From the NCBI GenBank assembly GCA_028753945.1, contig JAPNXP010000014.1:2480001-2544000 (forward strand): a stretch of 64,000 nucleotides of DNA, read 5' to 3'. Positions within the stretch are counted from its first letter, which is position 1, and every line of letters begins with the position of its first letter. The position numbers were made by a program, and so were the translations under genes. The notes under the pieces are model-generated. The model saw only the letters and a program-made list of their open reading frames with translations. It was not told the DNA's origin and searched no databases. Shown piece by piece: positions 22,560-33,357 of this stretch. Source of the stretch: Hexactinellida sp. DTS-2022 (Eukaryota; Porifera; Hexactinellida).

Positions 22560-22875
22560 GCAAAAGTTAAAATCCGGGTCTTCAATTTCCATTCAATTCC
22601 ATATATTTTCAGTGAGTACTGGACAACAATCGGGGTACAAATCTGAGATTTTAGACAATCTCCTTAATAAGAAAAGCAGCATATCCTCGGATAAAAGCTA
22701 GATGTTGTCTTGTGTATGGATTCAGGAAAACTTTAAAAGAGTGGACACACGCACATAATGTGTGATATCAAAATTCTCAGGATGGCTGCGATAAAGATCA
22801 TCTTCATGGGTTTCTAAGCTGCTGATAAATTCCATATACGAATCTCTATCTTTATGGACATAATCTTTCCTATTA
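22560..22875 (-). pseudogene. Coding-looking C-terminal remnant in the P-like element
   Basis: The minus strand reads NILKLYNRKDYVHKDRDSYM ... ISSLETHEDDLYRSHPENFD and, after one frame change near 22740, LNPYTRQHLAFIRGYAAFLI then KEIV and a stop. Composition is protein-like and the strand matches the THAP exons. It could be the last part of the element's transposase. I do not recognise a named domain. The coding seems to be cut on its upstream side by the element starting at 22893. Confidence 0.4.
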
Positions 22876-23137
22876 TACAACTTGAGAATATTAGACTGTG
22901 CGGGAAAATTCCAAAAATACTCAAGTTTTAAAAAAAAATCCAAATATACTCAACTTTTTACTGATACTCAAATATAAAACTAGATTTTCCGAATCTACTC
23001 AAGTTTTTCAAAATAATTCCAATTCTACTCAAGTTTTTCAGAATAATTCCAATTCTGCTCAAGTTTTTTCAATAAATTCCAAATCTACTCAACTTTTCAG
23101 TAAATCCACAGATTTTAGAAAGCCTATATTTAGTCTA

Positions 23138-25030
23138 TCTTATATATTAAATCACAATGTTTTTGTGTTTGTTTGTTTGTGTGTTTGTTCAGAATAGATT
23201 GAGGAACTGGTAAAAGCTACAGACCTATAAAATTTCAGTGGGGTGGGGAATACTGTATGTACAAACAAGTTCAATATCTAAAAAAAACCCTCACAGACGG
23301 GATGGGAGTGTGCTCCTTCTGATTGCACTTCCCGATTTAACTAGAATTTCAATATTCAAATTACATTTCATTTTAGTGTAATTTAATTTAATTAATTTTT
23401 GAATTGTGAAGACTTCAAATGTTTAAATTAATTAAAGATTAATTATTACAAATAGAATTAGGAATACGTGTAGTATTTACGTTACTATTTAAATAATAGA
23501 ATTCATTATTTGACATCATCAACAATTTGTAAAATGTTCCAATTTCCAAGTGTTTTCATTGCACTTGTATGAAACACATATTCACTTACAAACCAATTAA
23601 TAACAGTCATTATCTAGCAGATAGTAGGCTTATGTAATACTATGTTCTATAATCTATAGTATTCAGTATACTATAGAGTAATTACAATATGGAGAAGATG
23701 GCTGATTTATGTAAATAATCGTTAATAAAACCTAGAGTTGGTTAGCGACCTATTCATTTTAATTGATAAATAGAAAGAACATCCTTAGGAGAATACAACC
23801 TCTATAATTTCAATTGATAATTCGAATTATTAAAGAGTCACTGGACCAGAATACAAATTTCGATATAACTGATGAACAAAAGCGAAATTGAGAATTCGGG
23901 TTTCGAGGTGATCATCTTCAGGAAATTCTATATCTCCTGTCCAAATTTTAAATCTCTATCACCAATGGTCTAGTCAGGCCATCGCGTACGGCCGGCCGGA
24001 AGTCCGACAGAGGTAAATTCAATAGTGTGCACTTATGGTATAAAACTATAGTAGGACCCTACTATAACGTTTATACTAGAAGAAGCACACTAAAAAGATA
24101 TTCACATCTTCCATCACAAAAGGTGTCAAAACCTTTAGCCAATTAAATTCGAGGGTTGTTCAAGTATAGATTAGCAGCTTGCATTCAATTAGTATAATTG
24201 AATGCTTTAGTGTCTGTCAAATGTTAAGATGCATTATAGAATACTGAGACAGTAATCTAATTGATCGAGAGGAAGTTCAGGCATCTAATCAGTTATTTGT
24301 GTACTGTCTGTCTAGCCATACATTTCTAACATTCCATTGTGTTATTTGATATCAAATTATTATCAATCAATACAATAACTTCTCCACATCCCAAAGTTAG
24401 GGGTCCACTGGTACAGTTTCTTAGTGATATTTGATTTTATATTGGGAGTTGGTATATTAATATACACACGGACAAGCTTTAATATCTAGAAAATTATCTG
24501 TTAAAATCATAGACTCCTTAAGTAAAGGACTGGAACGTCGCGATCTCGGGGGTTTTAACTTGAGTCTGAGAGGCTCCAATTATAAAAATTGATAAAGCAT
24601 TAAGTTTCCGGTCTCCGAATGTGATTTTTGGCATATAGGGGTAACTTTTGGCACCCGTCAACAATTTGAGGTTTTCACTAAAAATTTCTCACACCTCGAC
24701 AAGTTATGACGTCATTGTCACATTTCGAGAACCCTGAAAGGTCACTTAATCGCACATAATTCGCGCACTCTAAGAGATAAAAATCTGAAAATTTAATAGA
24801 ACATGCACATTAATGATGCGGACACTTTGGTAACACCAGAATGCCAATATGCCTACTCATTATCACATGATGACGTAATCACTAAATTTCACATTTTAAA
24901 ATTTGACTATTTAGGCCTATTTACGCTTTATAATCAATGTTAGAAGTGTATAAACCATACTCCAACCGCAAAGCGGTTGGTATGTGGTTGGGTTCTGCCG
25001 CAAAGCGACCTAGCGAGCCAGGCGCACTAG
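23138..25030 (+). mobile_element. Possible non-autonomous Helitron
   Basis: The 5' end is TCTTATATATTAAATCACAA after A, followed by TGTTTGTTTGTTTGTGTGTT and CAGAATAGATTG, close to the 5' end of the large Helitron. The 3' end is ...GGCGCACTAG before T, preceded by GC-rich hairpins. The two ends could also come from different copies. No gene is seen inside. Confidence 0.45.
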
Positions 25031-25575
25031 TATATATAGATATACTGTAGAATCAATCTATATAGATACTAGCGTGCTTTGCGGAAGAACTCAACCACAT
25101 ACCAACCGCTTTGCGGTTGGTGTATGGTTTATACACTTCTAACATTGACTATAAAGCGTAAATAGGCCTAAATAGTCTAATTTAAAAATGTGAAATTTTA
25201 GTGATTAAGTCATCATGTGATAATGAGTAAGCATATTGGCATTCTGGTGTTACCAAAGTGTCCGCATCATTAATGTGCATGTTCTATTAAATTTTCAGAA
25301 TTTTATCTCTTAGAGTCCGCGAATTATGTGCGATTAAGTGACTTTTCAGGGTTCTCGAAATGTGACAATGACGTCATAACTTGTCGAGGTGTAAGAAATT
25401 TTGAGTGAAAACCTCAAATTGTTGAAGGGTGCCAAAAGTTACCCTTATATGCCGAAAATCACATTTGGAGACCGGAAACTTAATGCTTTATCAATTTATA
25501 TAATTGGAGCCTCTCAGACTCAAGTTAAAACCCCCGAGATCGCGACGTTCCAGTCCTTTACTTAAGGAGTCTATG
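24508..25575. repeat. Near-perfect 1.07 kb palindrome (arms ~510-520 bp)
   Basis: The arm 24508-25030 returns in reverse complement at 25069-25575 with few differences, around a 38-bp AT-rich centre. Both arms start CATAGACTCCTTAAGTAAAG and both inner ends look like Helitron 3' ends (CTAG then T). A third copy of the inner ~430 bp is in the Helitron at 53244-53765. Confidence 0.9.
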
Positions 25576-26775
25576 GTTCAAATTAACATAAATATCCAAA
25601 TTATTTACTCTGTCCTTATATAAACCTATAGCTAGAATCCACGGATATAAATAGACAGCTAGGGGTCACTCATCAAGAACGACATTTAATTTGAAAAGGA
25701 GATGCTTTAAATACAAGCGAGGGCCGTCGGCCCGAGTTCAAGTTGTATGGACGCGGGTAGAGCAGACGAGCAGCTTGTACTAATAAATATTTTTTGTGGT
25801 TGGGGATCTCCATACTAGTTTCAATAATCCAATAAAACTTGAGTATATTTGGAATACTCCAATAAAACTTGAGTATATTTGGAATAATCCGGTAAAACTT
25901 GAGTATATTTACAAATTAGTTGAGTATTGTTGAGTATATTTGGAAATTTTAAAAAACTTGATTATTTTTGGAATTTTCCCGTTTAAGTGCCCTCTCATTT
26001 TATAGGACTTGACAAACCAATACATTGTAGTTTTACACAAGGACGGATCCAGGCTAGAATTAGTGGTGGGGTTGCAAATTTAAACCATAGCGTAATCATT
26101 ACTCTAATTTAGCTATTTACATCTGTATGTATAATCCAAAATCGTGTTCAATAAGATCAATTTGTATAATTGATGACAATACTTAGGTAATTCCACATTC
26201 GCCGGTCAATATTCTAAAAGTTTAGGCTGTTCAATACTTGAATGTTGAACACTCGTAAAGGTTTGAACTGTTAATTTTCCTATGAACTGGTATTCTTCCG
26301 CAGACTCTAACCAACGAATTAGAGTAGACATTCATTTAAATCTGGCATCATTATGTATACGTGGCAAATAATCTCGTTCCTTGAGACGAACTTAACTCCC
26401 TTCCAAGAGTGTTGATTAATCAATCAAGGTCCATATCTATCGGTTTTCAAACATATTGAGAGATTGAGAGATTCGCAAGGGTTCCACGATTAGCCCACTT
26501 TAACTTAAAGAAACTTGTCAATAGTAATAATGTTTTGGACTAAAATGACTTCTGTATTTGATGTCATATTGACGATATATATGTGGTATCAAGGTGCCAA
26601 AAATCCATCATTGGGGATCTTAATGTAGATGATTTAGTGATTATGTCATCTAATTTAGAGACAGTGAATTTTCTCTTCTTCGTACAAGTCAAAGCTCTGT
26701 TTCATTGCCTATAATATACAATAACATACAACATGTTAAATTACAAAACTTTACATTTAGCACAACTTGACATAC

Positions 26776-27014
26776 TTGGATCTGTAAATCATGCTCCTTT
26801 TTGTCTCTATCAAGCCGCTAATACTTGATAGTTTGATCATTAATACTGTCAGGGCCACCAGGAAGGTATTTAGGTAATGTGCCTTTCTTCAATGTAGCTT
26901 TTATTGATCGTATCTTCGTTTGGCCATCAATGTCAAGATAAGTTTGTGTGTCAATGATATCATTAGGATCAAAGTGTTTAGCACAAACGAAAAATGTTTT
27001 CAGTGTGTGAAGAT
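26776..27014 (-). CDS. THAP gene exon 2 (second half of the zinc finger)
   Basis: After a CTAG acceptor the exon reads LHTLKTFFVCAKHFDPNDII and on to LKKGTLPKYLPGG. VCAKHF supplies the last Cys and His of the C2CH THAP finger and GTLPKYLP matches the AVPTIF-type end. The phase fits exon 1 exactly. A TAG at 26818 interrupts the frame, after which RLDRDKKEHDLQIQ leads to a GTATGT donor. So either the gene is broken by one stop or it ends there. The left end of the MULE is only 46 bp upstream. Confidence 0.75.
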
Positions 27015-27105
27015 CTAGCATATTGTTACATAATTACGTATGATTAATTAAAGAGCATCCTTATATGTAGACGGTCTATTTCTATGAGGCGCATGCATTA
27101 GTTCG

Positions 27106-27385
27106 AATTTCAAAGTAGTCGTTAGTTCGAATTCTGCATGTAGTCGTTAGTTCGAATCTAATTTGGTCATGTAGTCGTTAGTTCGAATCTAATTTGGACA
27201 TGTAGTCGTTAGTTCGAATCTAATTTGGTCATGAAATCGTTAGTTCGAATCTAATTTGGGCATGTAGTCGTTAGTTCGAATCTAATTTCGACATGTAGTC
27301 GTTAGTTCGAATCTAATTTGGTCATGTAATCGTTAGTTCGAATCTAATTTGGTCATGTAGTCGTTAGTTAGAATCTAATTTGGTC
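27106..27385. repeat. 31-bp subterminal tandem array, left
   Basis: About nine copies of TAGTCGTTAGTTCGAATCTA plus ATTTGGTCATG. The first copies near the end are more diverged. The array is the mirror of 29278-29490. Confidence 0.9.
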
Positions 27386-27503
27386 TAATTTGGAATTAAC
27401 TTGAATTATCTAATTTGGAATTAATTTAAAATTGAAGGATAATTTTCTATTTAATCTAATAAATTGACAAGAAGGTTGAAAGAGAGAAAGAAAAATGTAT
27501 GCA

Positions 27504-29105
27504 TTAACTCAAAAATATTTGGAGTCTACTCTGAATTTGAGCACGGCAGGTTGGGCAGGGCTGATCCTGTTGTTCCAACCTGTCACTGCAATCTCGACAA
27601 CAGTTCGCATGTCTACATGGCAGAAATAGGTAAGTGGCATCTTTTCTTTGTAGACAGACCACACACTGAGTATTTCGGACCTCCATTTCTGTCTCGTGTG
27701 AAGATTCCAAATCCGATAAGTCAGATAGGTCCAGCTCTTCCACATAGTTGTCGTTACCTATTGTACATCCTATACTCTTGAGATACTGTATAGGTGAATA
27801 ACATCCAGATAACAGTTTTTCTTTAAATAAAGTGCGGCGTTTTTCATGCAATACATTTTTCTTTTTTCTTGGTCTTGTTATTTCCAGACCCTGGAGGCAT
27901 CTAACTATTTCAAGATTGGTGTCAGTTATTATTTCATTTAAGATTGACAAAAAATTCCAAATTCTGGGATGACTACACTTGATTCGCCCCTTAAGCTGTC
28001 TGTGATAGCATTCTGCTCCGTTGTTTGTCCCTTTGTCAATATCAAAAATAGATAGTTCTTCTGGAAAAACTTTAGTTAGCCATTGCCTTTCAAAATATTC
28101 TATTATTCGCTTTAGTTTTGACTCATCATTATTATGTAGCGAAGGAACTTGTAGTTGTGAATATGTTGATCGAATAAGATCAGGGGGGAGGAAAGGAATG
28201 GCCATAAGATTTCTTATGAAAGCTGTAAATTCTTTATTTTCTCGAAATACCTGGGTCAGTCCAGCCTTCTGGATTCTTCGCCAAATTGCCTGAGTGTAAT
28301 GGAACCAACAGCCACTTAACTTCGTGGTAGGATATTCTTCTTTCAACGCGTTTCGGGCGCCTATCTCCCAATCTGACATGGCAGTAGTTGGATGTAATTG
28401 TGGAATCATGTTGGATATCTTGTTCAAAACAGCATGGTAAAGTTCCTCTTTTTTGGAGGTCAGGAGGCAATGGACGATTGGAAAAGTATGGCTCTCGATG
28501 GAGAAAAAAATTGTCCAAAGCTGACAAAATTGTTCAGGGACAGTGTGGAAAGTCCCATCAAATTGGATGTTTCTTATGTCTGATGCGATGTTGTATATTT
28601 GGTCAGAGAAAAAAATTACCCCTATTTGGTTTTCCAATATTACTATGGCTTTTAAATTTTCAGTAAATCTTCTAGAGGTGGGCAAAATTTCACAAAATTC
28701 CAAGGCTGTATGAGGAATCTTAGGTTGAAGCATTCTCCGTGAACGAAACATTGCTGACTCGATTTCATTGAAGGATATATCAGATGCTGAGGGATCTAAC
28801 CTTGTAACTTCATTAAATACATGTCTTAGCCCATCGCTTGAACATTGTGCACTTCGTTTGCATTTTGTTTTCAATGCATATATTCCGCATTTGTAATTTT
28901 CCAAAGGATGATTATGAACGGATTTTATATATAATAAATTAACCTCTAGATCAAGTTTAGCAGTACCTTTGCAACTCTTCCTGAAAAGGGTACATCTGAG
29001 ATGTATTTTACTCCCGAAAGCTTTAGAAGAAAAATATTTGTAACCGTCTGATGAAGTATATACTTTTCCTTTGCTCCGAATATATTCTCCGATGGTATAT
29101 TCCAT
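27504..29105 (-). CDS. MULE transposase with N-terminal FLYWCH and C-terminal RING finger
   Basis: The intact ORF of 533 aa starts at ATG 29105. Residues 1-70 form a FLYWCH zinc finger (DGYKYFSSKAFGSKIHLRC, then SVHNHP; C38, C45, H64, H66). The MULE domain follows, with catalytic residues D183 (FDGTFHTVP), D245 (MSDWEIGA), the GCWFHYTQAIW block, and E365 (NNGAECYHRQLKGR). Residues 481-520 are a C3HC4 RING finger (CVVC, CRHANCCRDC, CPTC), as in ubiquitin ligases. The transposase would bind the element's ends and cut and paste it; the RING may recruit ubiquitination or only stabilise the protein. A related, broken copy is at 33358-34357. Confidence 0.9.
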   Translation of the reverse strand: MEYTIGEYIRSKGKVYTSSDGYKYFSSKAFGSKIHLRCTLFRKSCKGTAKLDLEVNLLYIKSVHNHPLENYKCGIYALKTKCKRSAQCSSDGLRHVFNEVTRLDPSASDISFNEIESAMFRSRRMLQPKIPHTALEFCEILPTSRRFTENLKAIVILENQIGVIFFSDQIYNIASDIRNIQFDGTFHTVPEQFCQLWTIFFSIESHTFPIVHCLLTSKKEELYHAVLNKISNMIPQLHPTTAMSDWEIGARNALKEEYPTTKLSGCWFHYTQAIWRRIQKAGLTQVFRENKEFTAFIRNLMAIPFLPPDLIRSTYSQLQVPSLHNNDESKLKRIIEYFERQWLTKVFPEELSIFDIDKGTNNGAECYHRQLKGRIKCSHPRIWNFLSILNEIITDTNLEIVRCLQGLEITRPRKKKNVLHEKRRTLFKEKLLSGCYSPIQYLKSIGCTIGNDNYVEELDLSDLSDLESSHETEMEVRNTQCVVCLQRKDATYLFLPCRHANCCRDCSDRLEQQDQPCPTCRAQIQSRLQIFLS

Positions 29106-29277
29106 AATAGGTTAGTGACAATTATATATAAAATTTGGGGAAATAGATGCACCTTTTATACTTTTTTAATGAACACTTACAGGAAGTCGTAGAACTCACA
29201 GTTATGTGGAACTAATTAAAATTGTTTTGAACAACGCCTAAAAATTAATTCATCAAAAGGAGTGATAAAATAGAAAT

Positions 29278-29490
29278 TAGATTCGAACTAACGACTACAT
29301 GCCCAAATTAGATTCGAACTAACGACTACATGTCGAAATTAGATTCGAACTAACGACTACATGTCGAAATTAGATTCGAACTAACGACTACATGTCGAAA
29401 TTAGATTCGAACTAACGACTACATGCCCAAATTAGATTCGAACTAACGACTACATACCCAAATTAGATTCGAACTAACGATTACATTCTA
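29278..29490. repeat. 31-bp subterminal tandem array, right
   Basis: About seven copies of TTAGATTCGAACTAACGACT plus ACATGYCNAAA, the reverse complement of the left array. Confidence 0.9.
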
Positions 29491-29719
29491 ATAAAGCCCA
29501 TACACTAATTCGAAAATCTGTAGACCATCTATAAATTTTAAAGACCAAAAGCCCTACCGTATATGGGTAATACTAATGTATATTTAAGATATCTGGTCTA
29601 GAAATAGACGGTCTACATATAAGATATTTGTTAATTTAAGTATGTAAGTGATGTTAACTTAAAAGAAAAACTGGTAAAGTAATTAATTAACCTTGTCCAA
29701 CTAGTAAAGACATACTCAC

Positions 29720-29852
29720 CATCTCTATGCATAAAACGTTTCCACTTATGGACGATGTCTTGCGGCCCAGAAGGAATGTGAAATACTGCAACACCACTAT
29801 TATCACTATAGCATCCAGTAGCACATCTGGGAGCAGAACAATAGTTGGGCAT
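29720..29852 (-). CDS. THAP gene exon 1
   Basis: ATG at 29852 begins MPNYCSAPRCATGCYSDNSG, with the first Cys pair (C5, C10) of a THAP zinc finger, then FHIP and HKWKRFMHRD with the conserved Trp. It ends in a strong donor (GATG|GTGAGT). THAP domains bind DNA and are found in P and Kolobok-type transposases and in host THAP proteins. The donor is 97 bp from the right end of the MULE, so the original intron was about 140 bp. Confidence 0.8.
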
Positions 29853-30180
29853 GAGTGCAGGATATAAATAAACAAGGAGCTACCATTCTAATGGCAAAGT
29901 ATGATTGAATTAATTTAAGAGAAATTGTAATTACAATAGCTAATATTTACAGACGAATCTCGTTGACTATTTTCTAAACCAGATAAGCATTTTAGTTTTA
30001 ATCAAAATATTTATATTTACATTATGGGTATATAAGAAAAACCCCTTCATTTTATCCCTGGTCCAGGCGCATTTGGCTCAGTGAAATGGCCTTATGTTTA
30101 GTAGGCTATGGTTAGAGTTAGACAAGAAATGTATTATTGTCGAATATGAAGTCACATGTAAGGAGATATTGGCATATTGA

Positions 30181-30425
30181 CAGGGGCGTTCCGTGCGGAG
30201 GGTATGGAGGGGGGGGGGGGTGCTGCACCCCCCACTTTTCGCCTATCTGGTCGGTAAATCCTGGGTCGTCGGTAAAACTGATCGATTAACAGTAATTTCG
30301 GATATTCTTGTTGGTGAAACCTGTGGGTAAACTGTTATATCTGCCTCCACGTATAGCACCAATGCATGCTCGTCGGTAAATCCAAGAAGTTACTCCCCAC
30401 TCAAAATGATCACGGGACGCCCCTG
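30181..30425. mobile_element. hAT-type MITE
   Basis: The ends are CAGGGGCGTTCCGTG and TCACGGGACGCCCCTG. GGTCGGTAAATCC-type blocks recur inside. A clean 8-bp duplication is not seen at these exact ends (ATATTGAC occurs close to both). Confidence 0.65.
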
Positions 30426-31984
30426 CTATGATATTGACTACCACTAATTAGCAGTCCTCGACAAATTAGGTGGTTTGTTGCCGTTTTCCGAAAAACCACC
30501 AAATCTTTCCTTTGGAGGCTTAACTAATCCACCTTAATTGTGGATTATTTGACCTTGTTTGCATTATTTGTTATTAATATTAGTGTTGTTTTACGGCATC
30601 TGAAGTTTGTTGGGTCATCAGTGATTTGTTAAACCAGCCATTGTTTACCAATTTAAATTGTTAGGAGGTCTAACTGTTTGCTTTCACCTTTTACTCAGTC
30701 GCCCAAACACATTCAAAATGTGATTCACGCACAAAGATTTCTCTTCGATCTTTGAGAAACCCTGGGTTATTTGGCATTGCCTCAATCCACCTATTCCATT
30801 CATTTGAATCAACTGTATTAAAACGGAGTATAAACTATTGCCCACCTATACAATTATACCCTGCACAATTGCACATTGCTTTGGTATAATTCGTATCCTA
30901 ATCTCAGTCTCCCAGACGCTTCAAGTTGCGTGAATGCAACTGTTAACTGATAAACAAAATAATATTATAGAGAGCTGAACTATTAATAATCAAAAGGTGG
31001 TTCAATAATTGTCAATAGATCAGTATTAGTAATAAATCCATAACTAACATAATTTCCTAAATTTATACATCGATTCTAAATAATCATTCTGGCTCTTTAT
31101 AATCTCTAATCATAAGATTTGTATACTATACTATCAATAAATTTAACCATATAAATTACTATCATTTGTACACTCTTCGATTTATTCTTAAATAGCGGAT
31201 CTAGAAGTGGACAGGCCCACCCTAACCCCCTCTGTATGCAGTGGCGGATTCTTTAAAAAATAGTGGGGGGACAAAATTGAAGTTATCCTAGCTACTTTTT
31301 GATTGCATTATAGAATACTACAACACAGTACACATACTAAACTACAATTTGTCCATGCCAGCTAATACGTGTTCATCCTATTAGAATTTCCAATGAATTA
31401 TATTGTATTTCTTGTTCACTAATTAATTTCAGTTGTTCTAATGTTGAAAAACTAGTGGGGGGGGGGGGTCCATTGGTAACGAGCCACAAGGAACGATTGG
31501 TAAATTGGAAGTTAGTTTCTATCTTAAACGATCTTGCGTTTAATGCCATTCATTAATTATGTATTTATAATAAATTTTAGAATAGTTAATTATTTTAGCA
31601 ATGTTATCCACAGTGAGTTGAGTTAAATCAACAAAGTGAGTGAACAAATAGATTTTAACCCCAATTTATGGCATGAATTAAACCCCATACTATAATTTTT
31701 CTTCGACCATCAAACACGGAATCTTATGATGAATCCATTGGTGAAATAAAATTTGAGGGTTTAGTATAACATTTTTTGAGTTATGGACCAGACAAATTTT
31801 GAAGGGTGTCAAAAAGGTGTCAAAAATTTATTGATAAAAAATAGTAACCCAGGTGCAAATTTGACACTCCGCACCTACATGCCATTTTTCAGCCCATCAA
31901 TTATAAAGCTCTTGCCAGGGCACCGTATACGGAAAAAATAATACAATATTATAGTCGGCACAGTAAATATAATATATTAAAGGC
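30426..31984. other. Spacer with repeat scraps
   Basis: No coding region seen. CAGTGGCGGATTC at about 31235 resembles the starts of the hAT-type MITEs at 33892 and 58606, but no right end was found. Poly-G runs lie at 30210 and 31460. Confidence 0.4.
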
Positions 31985-32300
31985 AGTGATTTAATATCGG
32001 GCACTCTACTATAAAAAGCTCGGCATCAAGCAAAATTTCCAGTTTTCTTCTTACAATTTCCATTTCATACATGCATTAAATTCAATGACTTCTTTGATTC
32101 GCAGATGACTATAATTGTTGTTGATATTACGAAGTGTGACCAACATCATCATGCTTCATTTAGCTACCATTTTTCAACTGATGTGATTAAGTATAGTGTT
32201 ATAAAATTCTACTATTCTGCATTCTTATAATTTACATACATTCTACTAAACAATTCAATTGGATATAATGTAGATCACTCACTTTAAACTGATTATTGTT
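31985..32300 (-). repeat. Interspersed repeat R1, uninterrupted copy
   Basis: On the minus strand this matches 46080-46171 joined to 48835-49020 (ATATCCAATTGAATTGTTTA, then AATCACATCAGTTGAAAA, then CATCTGCGAATCAAAGAA). It has no hAT inside and so serves as the empty-site relative. It is non-coding; its family is unknown. Confidence 0.75.
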
Positions 32301-33039
32301 TACACTAATGTAAATTCACTTTGCTTACACGTATACAATTAAATAATTTAATATTTATAACGAATATGAGAACATGTTGCTTAATTCTTATTGATAGCAT
32401 GTTGCGTATCATGTTATGTTTCCTAGTAGTAGGGCAGTTTAAGCCCATATTTTGGATGGATGTGGACTCCCGGACCAAAGCACCAAATTTTTTCCACGTA
32501 CAGACCATTGCTTGGGCCCTCGATTTTTGTTAGGATCCACTTTCGACAGGATACATTATGACCTCCATCATGCATTTTCAAAATGCTCACTTTAATATTA
32601 TTCGGACAAAAGTCCGCATTCACGAACTCATGTAAAATGACTTCGTATATGGTTATTATATGCATAGTCGTTATCAGAACAGTGTGCGCTGTCGAAAGAT
32701 GGGTCACTCGATAGGGTTGCTATCATTTTTGAGAATGGAATGTTCAACATTCCACCGTTGTCAAGGAAACTTTTTAAATCTAATATGGTCATGTGACCCC
32801 TCTAATTAACGGAAATTCCATGCTGATTACGAATATCTTATTTCTAGATTGGATTAAATATCACTTAAAAAGTTAGATTACATTTAGAGGTTAATGATTA
32901 GTTACTAAAAGTAATAAAGTGAGAATTGTGTGAAGACTGCTAAAATTATGGTTCGTACCATGACACTAAAATATTGCTTCTCACAGTTACAACTACAAAA
33001 TTATGTGCATTTCCAACGCGCTTTTCTGGGGACGCCGGA

Positions 33040-33130
33040 ATTTGGTCAACGCAATAGTAGGAATTTAGTCAACGCAATAGTTAGGAATTTGGTCAACGCC
33101 ATAGTTAGGAACTTGGTCAACGCTAAATTT
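33040..33130. repeat. Subterminal array of the second MULE, left
   Basis: Four copies of a unit of about 26 bp with AATTTGGTCAACGC and ATAGTTAGG. The mirror array is at 34485-34600. Confidence 0.8.
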
Positions 33131-33357
33131 TCAATCCTGTATTGTTAATGAAAATTACAATGTATCTTTACTAATTTTACTAAAGCCAGGATTTGTGAAT
33201 GTGAGCATTGGATATGGAAATAAATTTAATTATGAAATGAAATAAATACTATGAAAGACAATTTAATGTGAAAGAAATGACATAGCAATGAAGTGAAATT
33301 ATTAGTAATGGAGTAATACAAAATTATTATTGAAAAATCTGCATTAATCTCAGTATC

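Larger units (their letters stand above)
22893..25988. mobile_element. Element with inverted arrays of a ~30-bp repeat, MULE-like
   Basis: GGGAAAATTCCAAAAATACT near 22895 is met by its reverse complement near 25970-25988. Both ends carry arrays of a unit built on TACTCAAGTTTT and AATTCCAA, forward at 22895-23105 and reversed at 25825-25985. This is the same design as the MULEs at 27060 and 32424. No transposase is left inside; Helitron-like DNA fills the middle. No target duplication is visible. Confidence 0.6.
27060..29623 (-). mobile_element. Complete MULE transposon inside the THAP intron
   Basis: The ends are CTTATATGTAGACGGTCTAT (left) and, in reverse complement, CTTATATGTAGACCGTCTAT (right), 25 bp with one difference. 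Inside each lies an array of 31-bp repeats in mirrored orientation, then the transposase gene. I could not find the 8-10 bp target duplication usual for MULEs. A relative of the right end is at 42087-42240. Confidence 0.85.
22010..30110 (-). mobile_element. P-like THAP transposon, 8.1 kb, interrupted by later insertions
   Basis: The ends are CATAGCTTACTATATAAAGG (left) and, in reverse complement, CATAGCCTACTAAACATAAG (right); both go on with GGCCATTTCACTG and a GGACCAGGGATAA block. GTTAGAG lies directly outside both ends, a perfect 7-bp target duplication. Inside, on the minus strand, is a THAP gene. THAP plus CA-starting ends recalls the P superfamily (usual duplication 8 bp); Drosophila P also has ACATAAGG near its tip. 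Elements at 22893-25988 and 27060-29623 inserted later. A 656-bp relative lies at 37086-37741. Confidence 0.7.

Noticed and set aside
27106-27385. tRNA-like B box (GTTCGAATC) in the repeat unit
   Set aside because: No A box or foldable tRNA surrounds it, and it recurs only as part of the 31-bp unit.
27106-29490. CRISPR-like array
   Set aside because: The 31-bp units are joined directly without variable spacers, are mirrored at both ends of a MULE, and the context is eukaryotic.
26776-29852. THAP and MULE-RING as one fusion gene
   Set aside because: The MULE has its own ends between the two THAP exons, and the THAP exons fit each other in phase without it.
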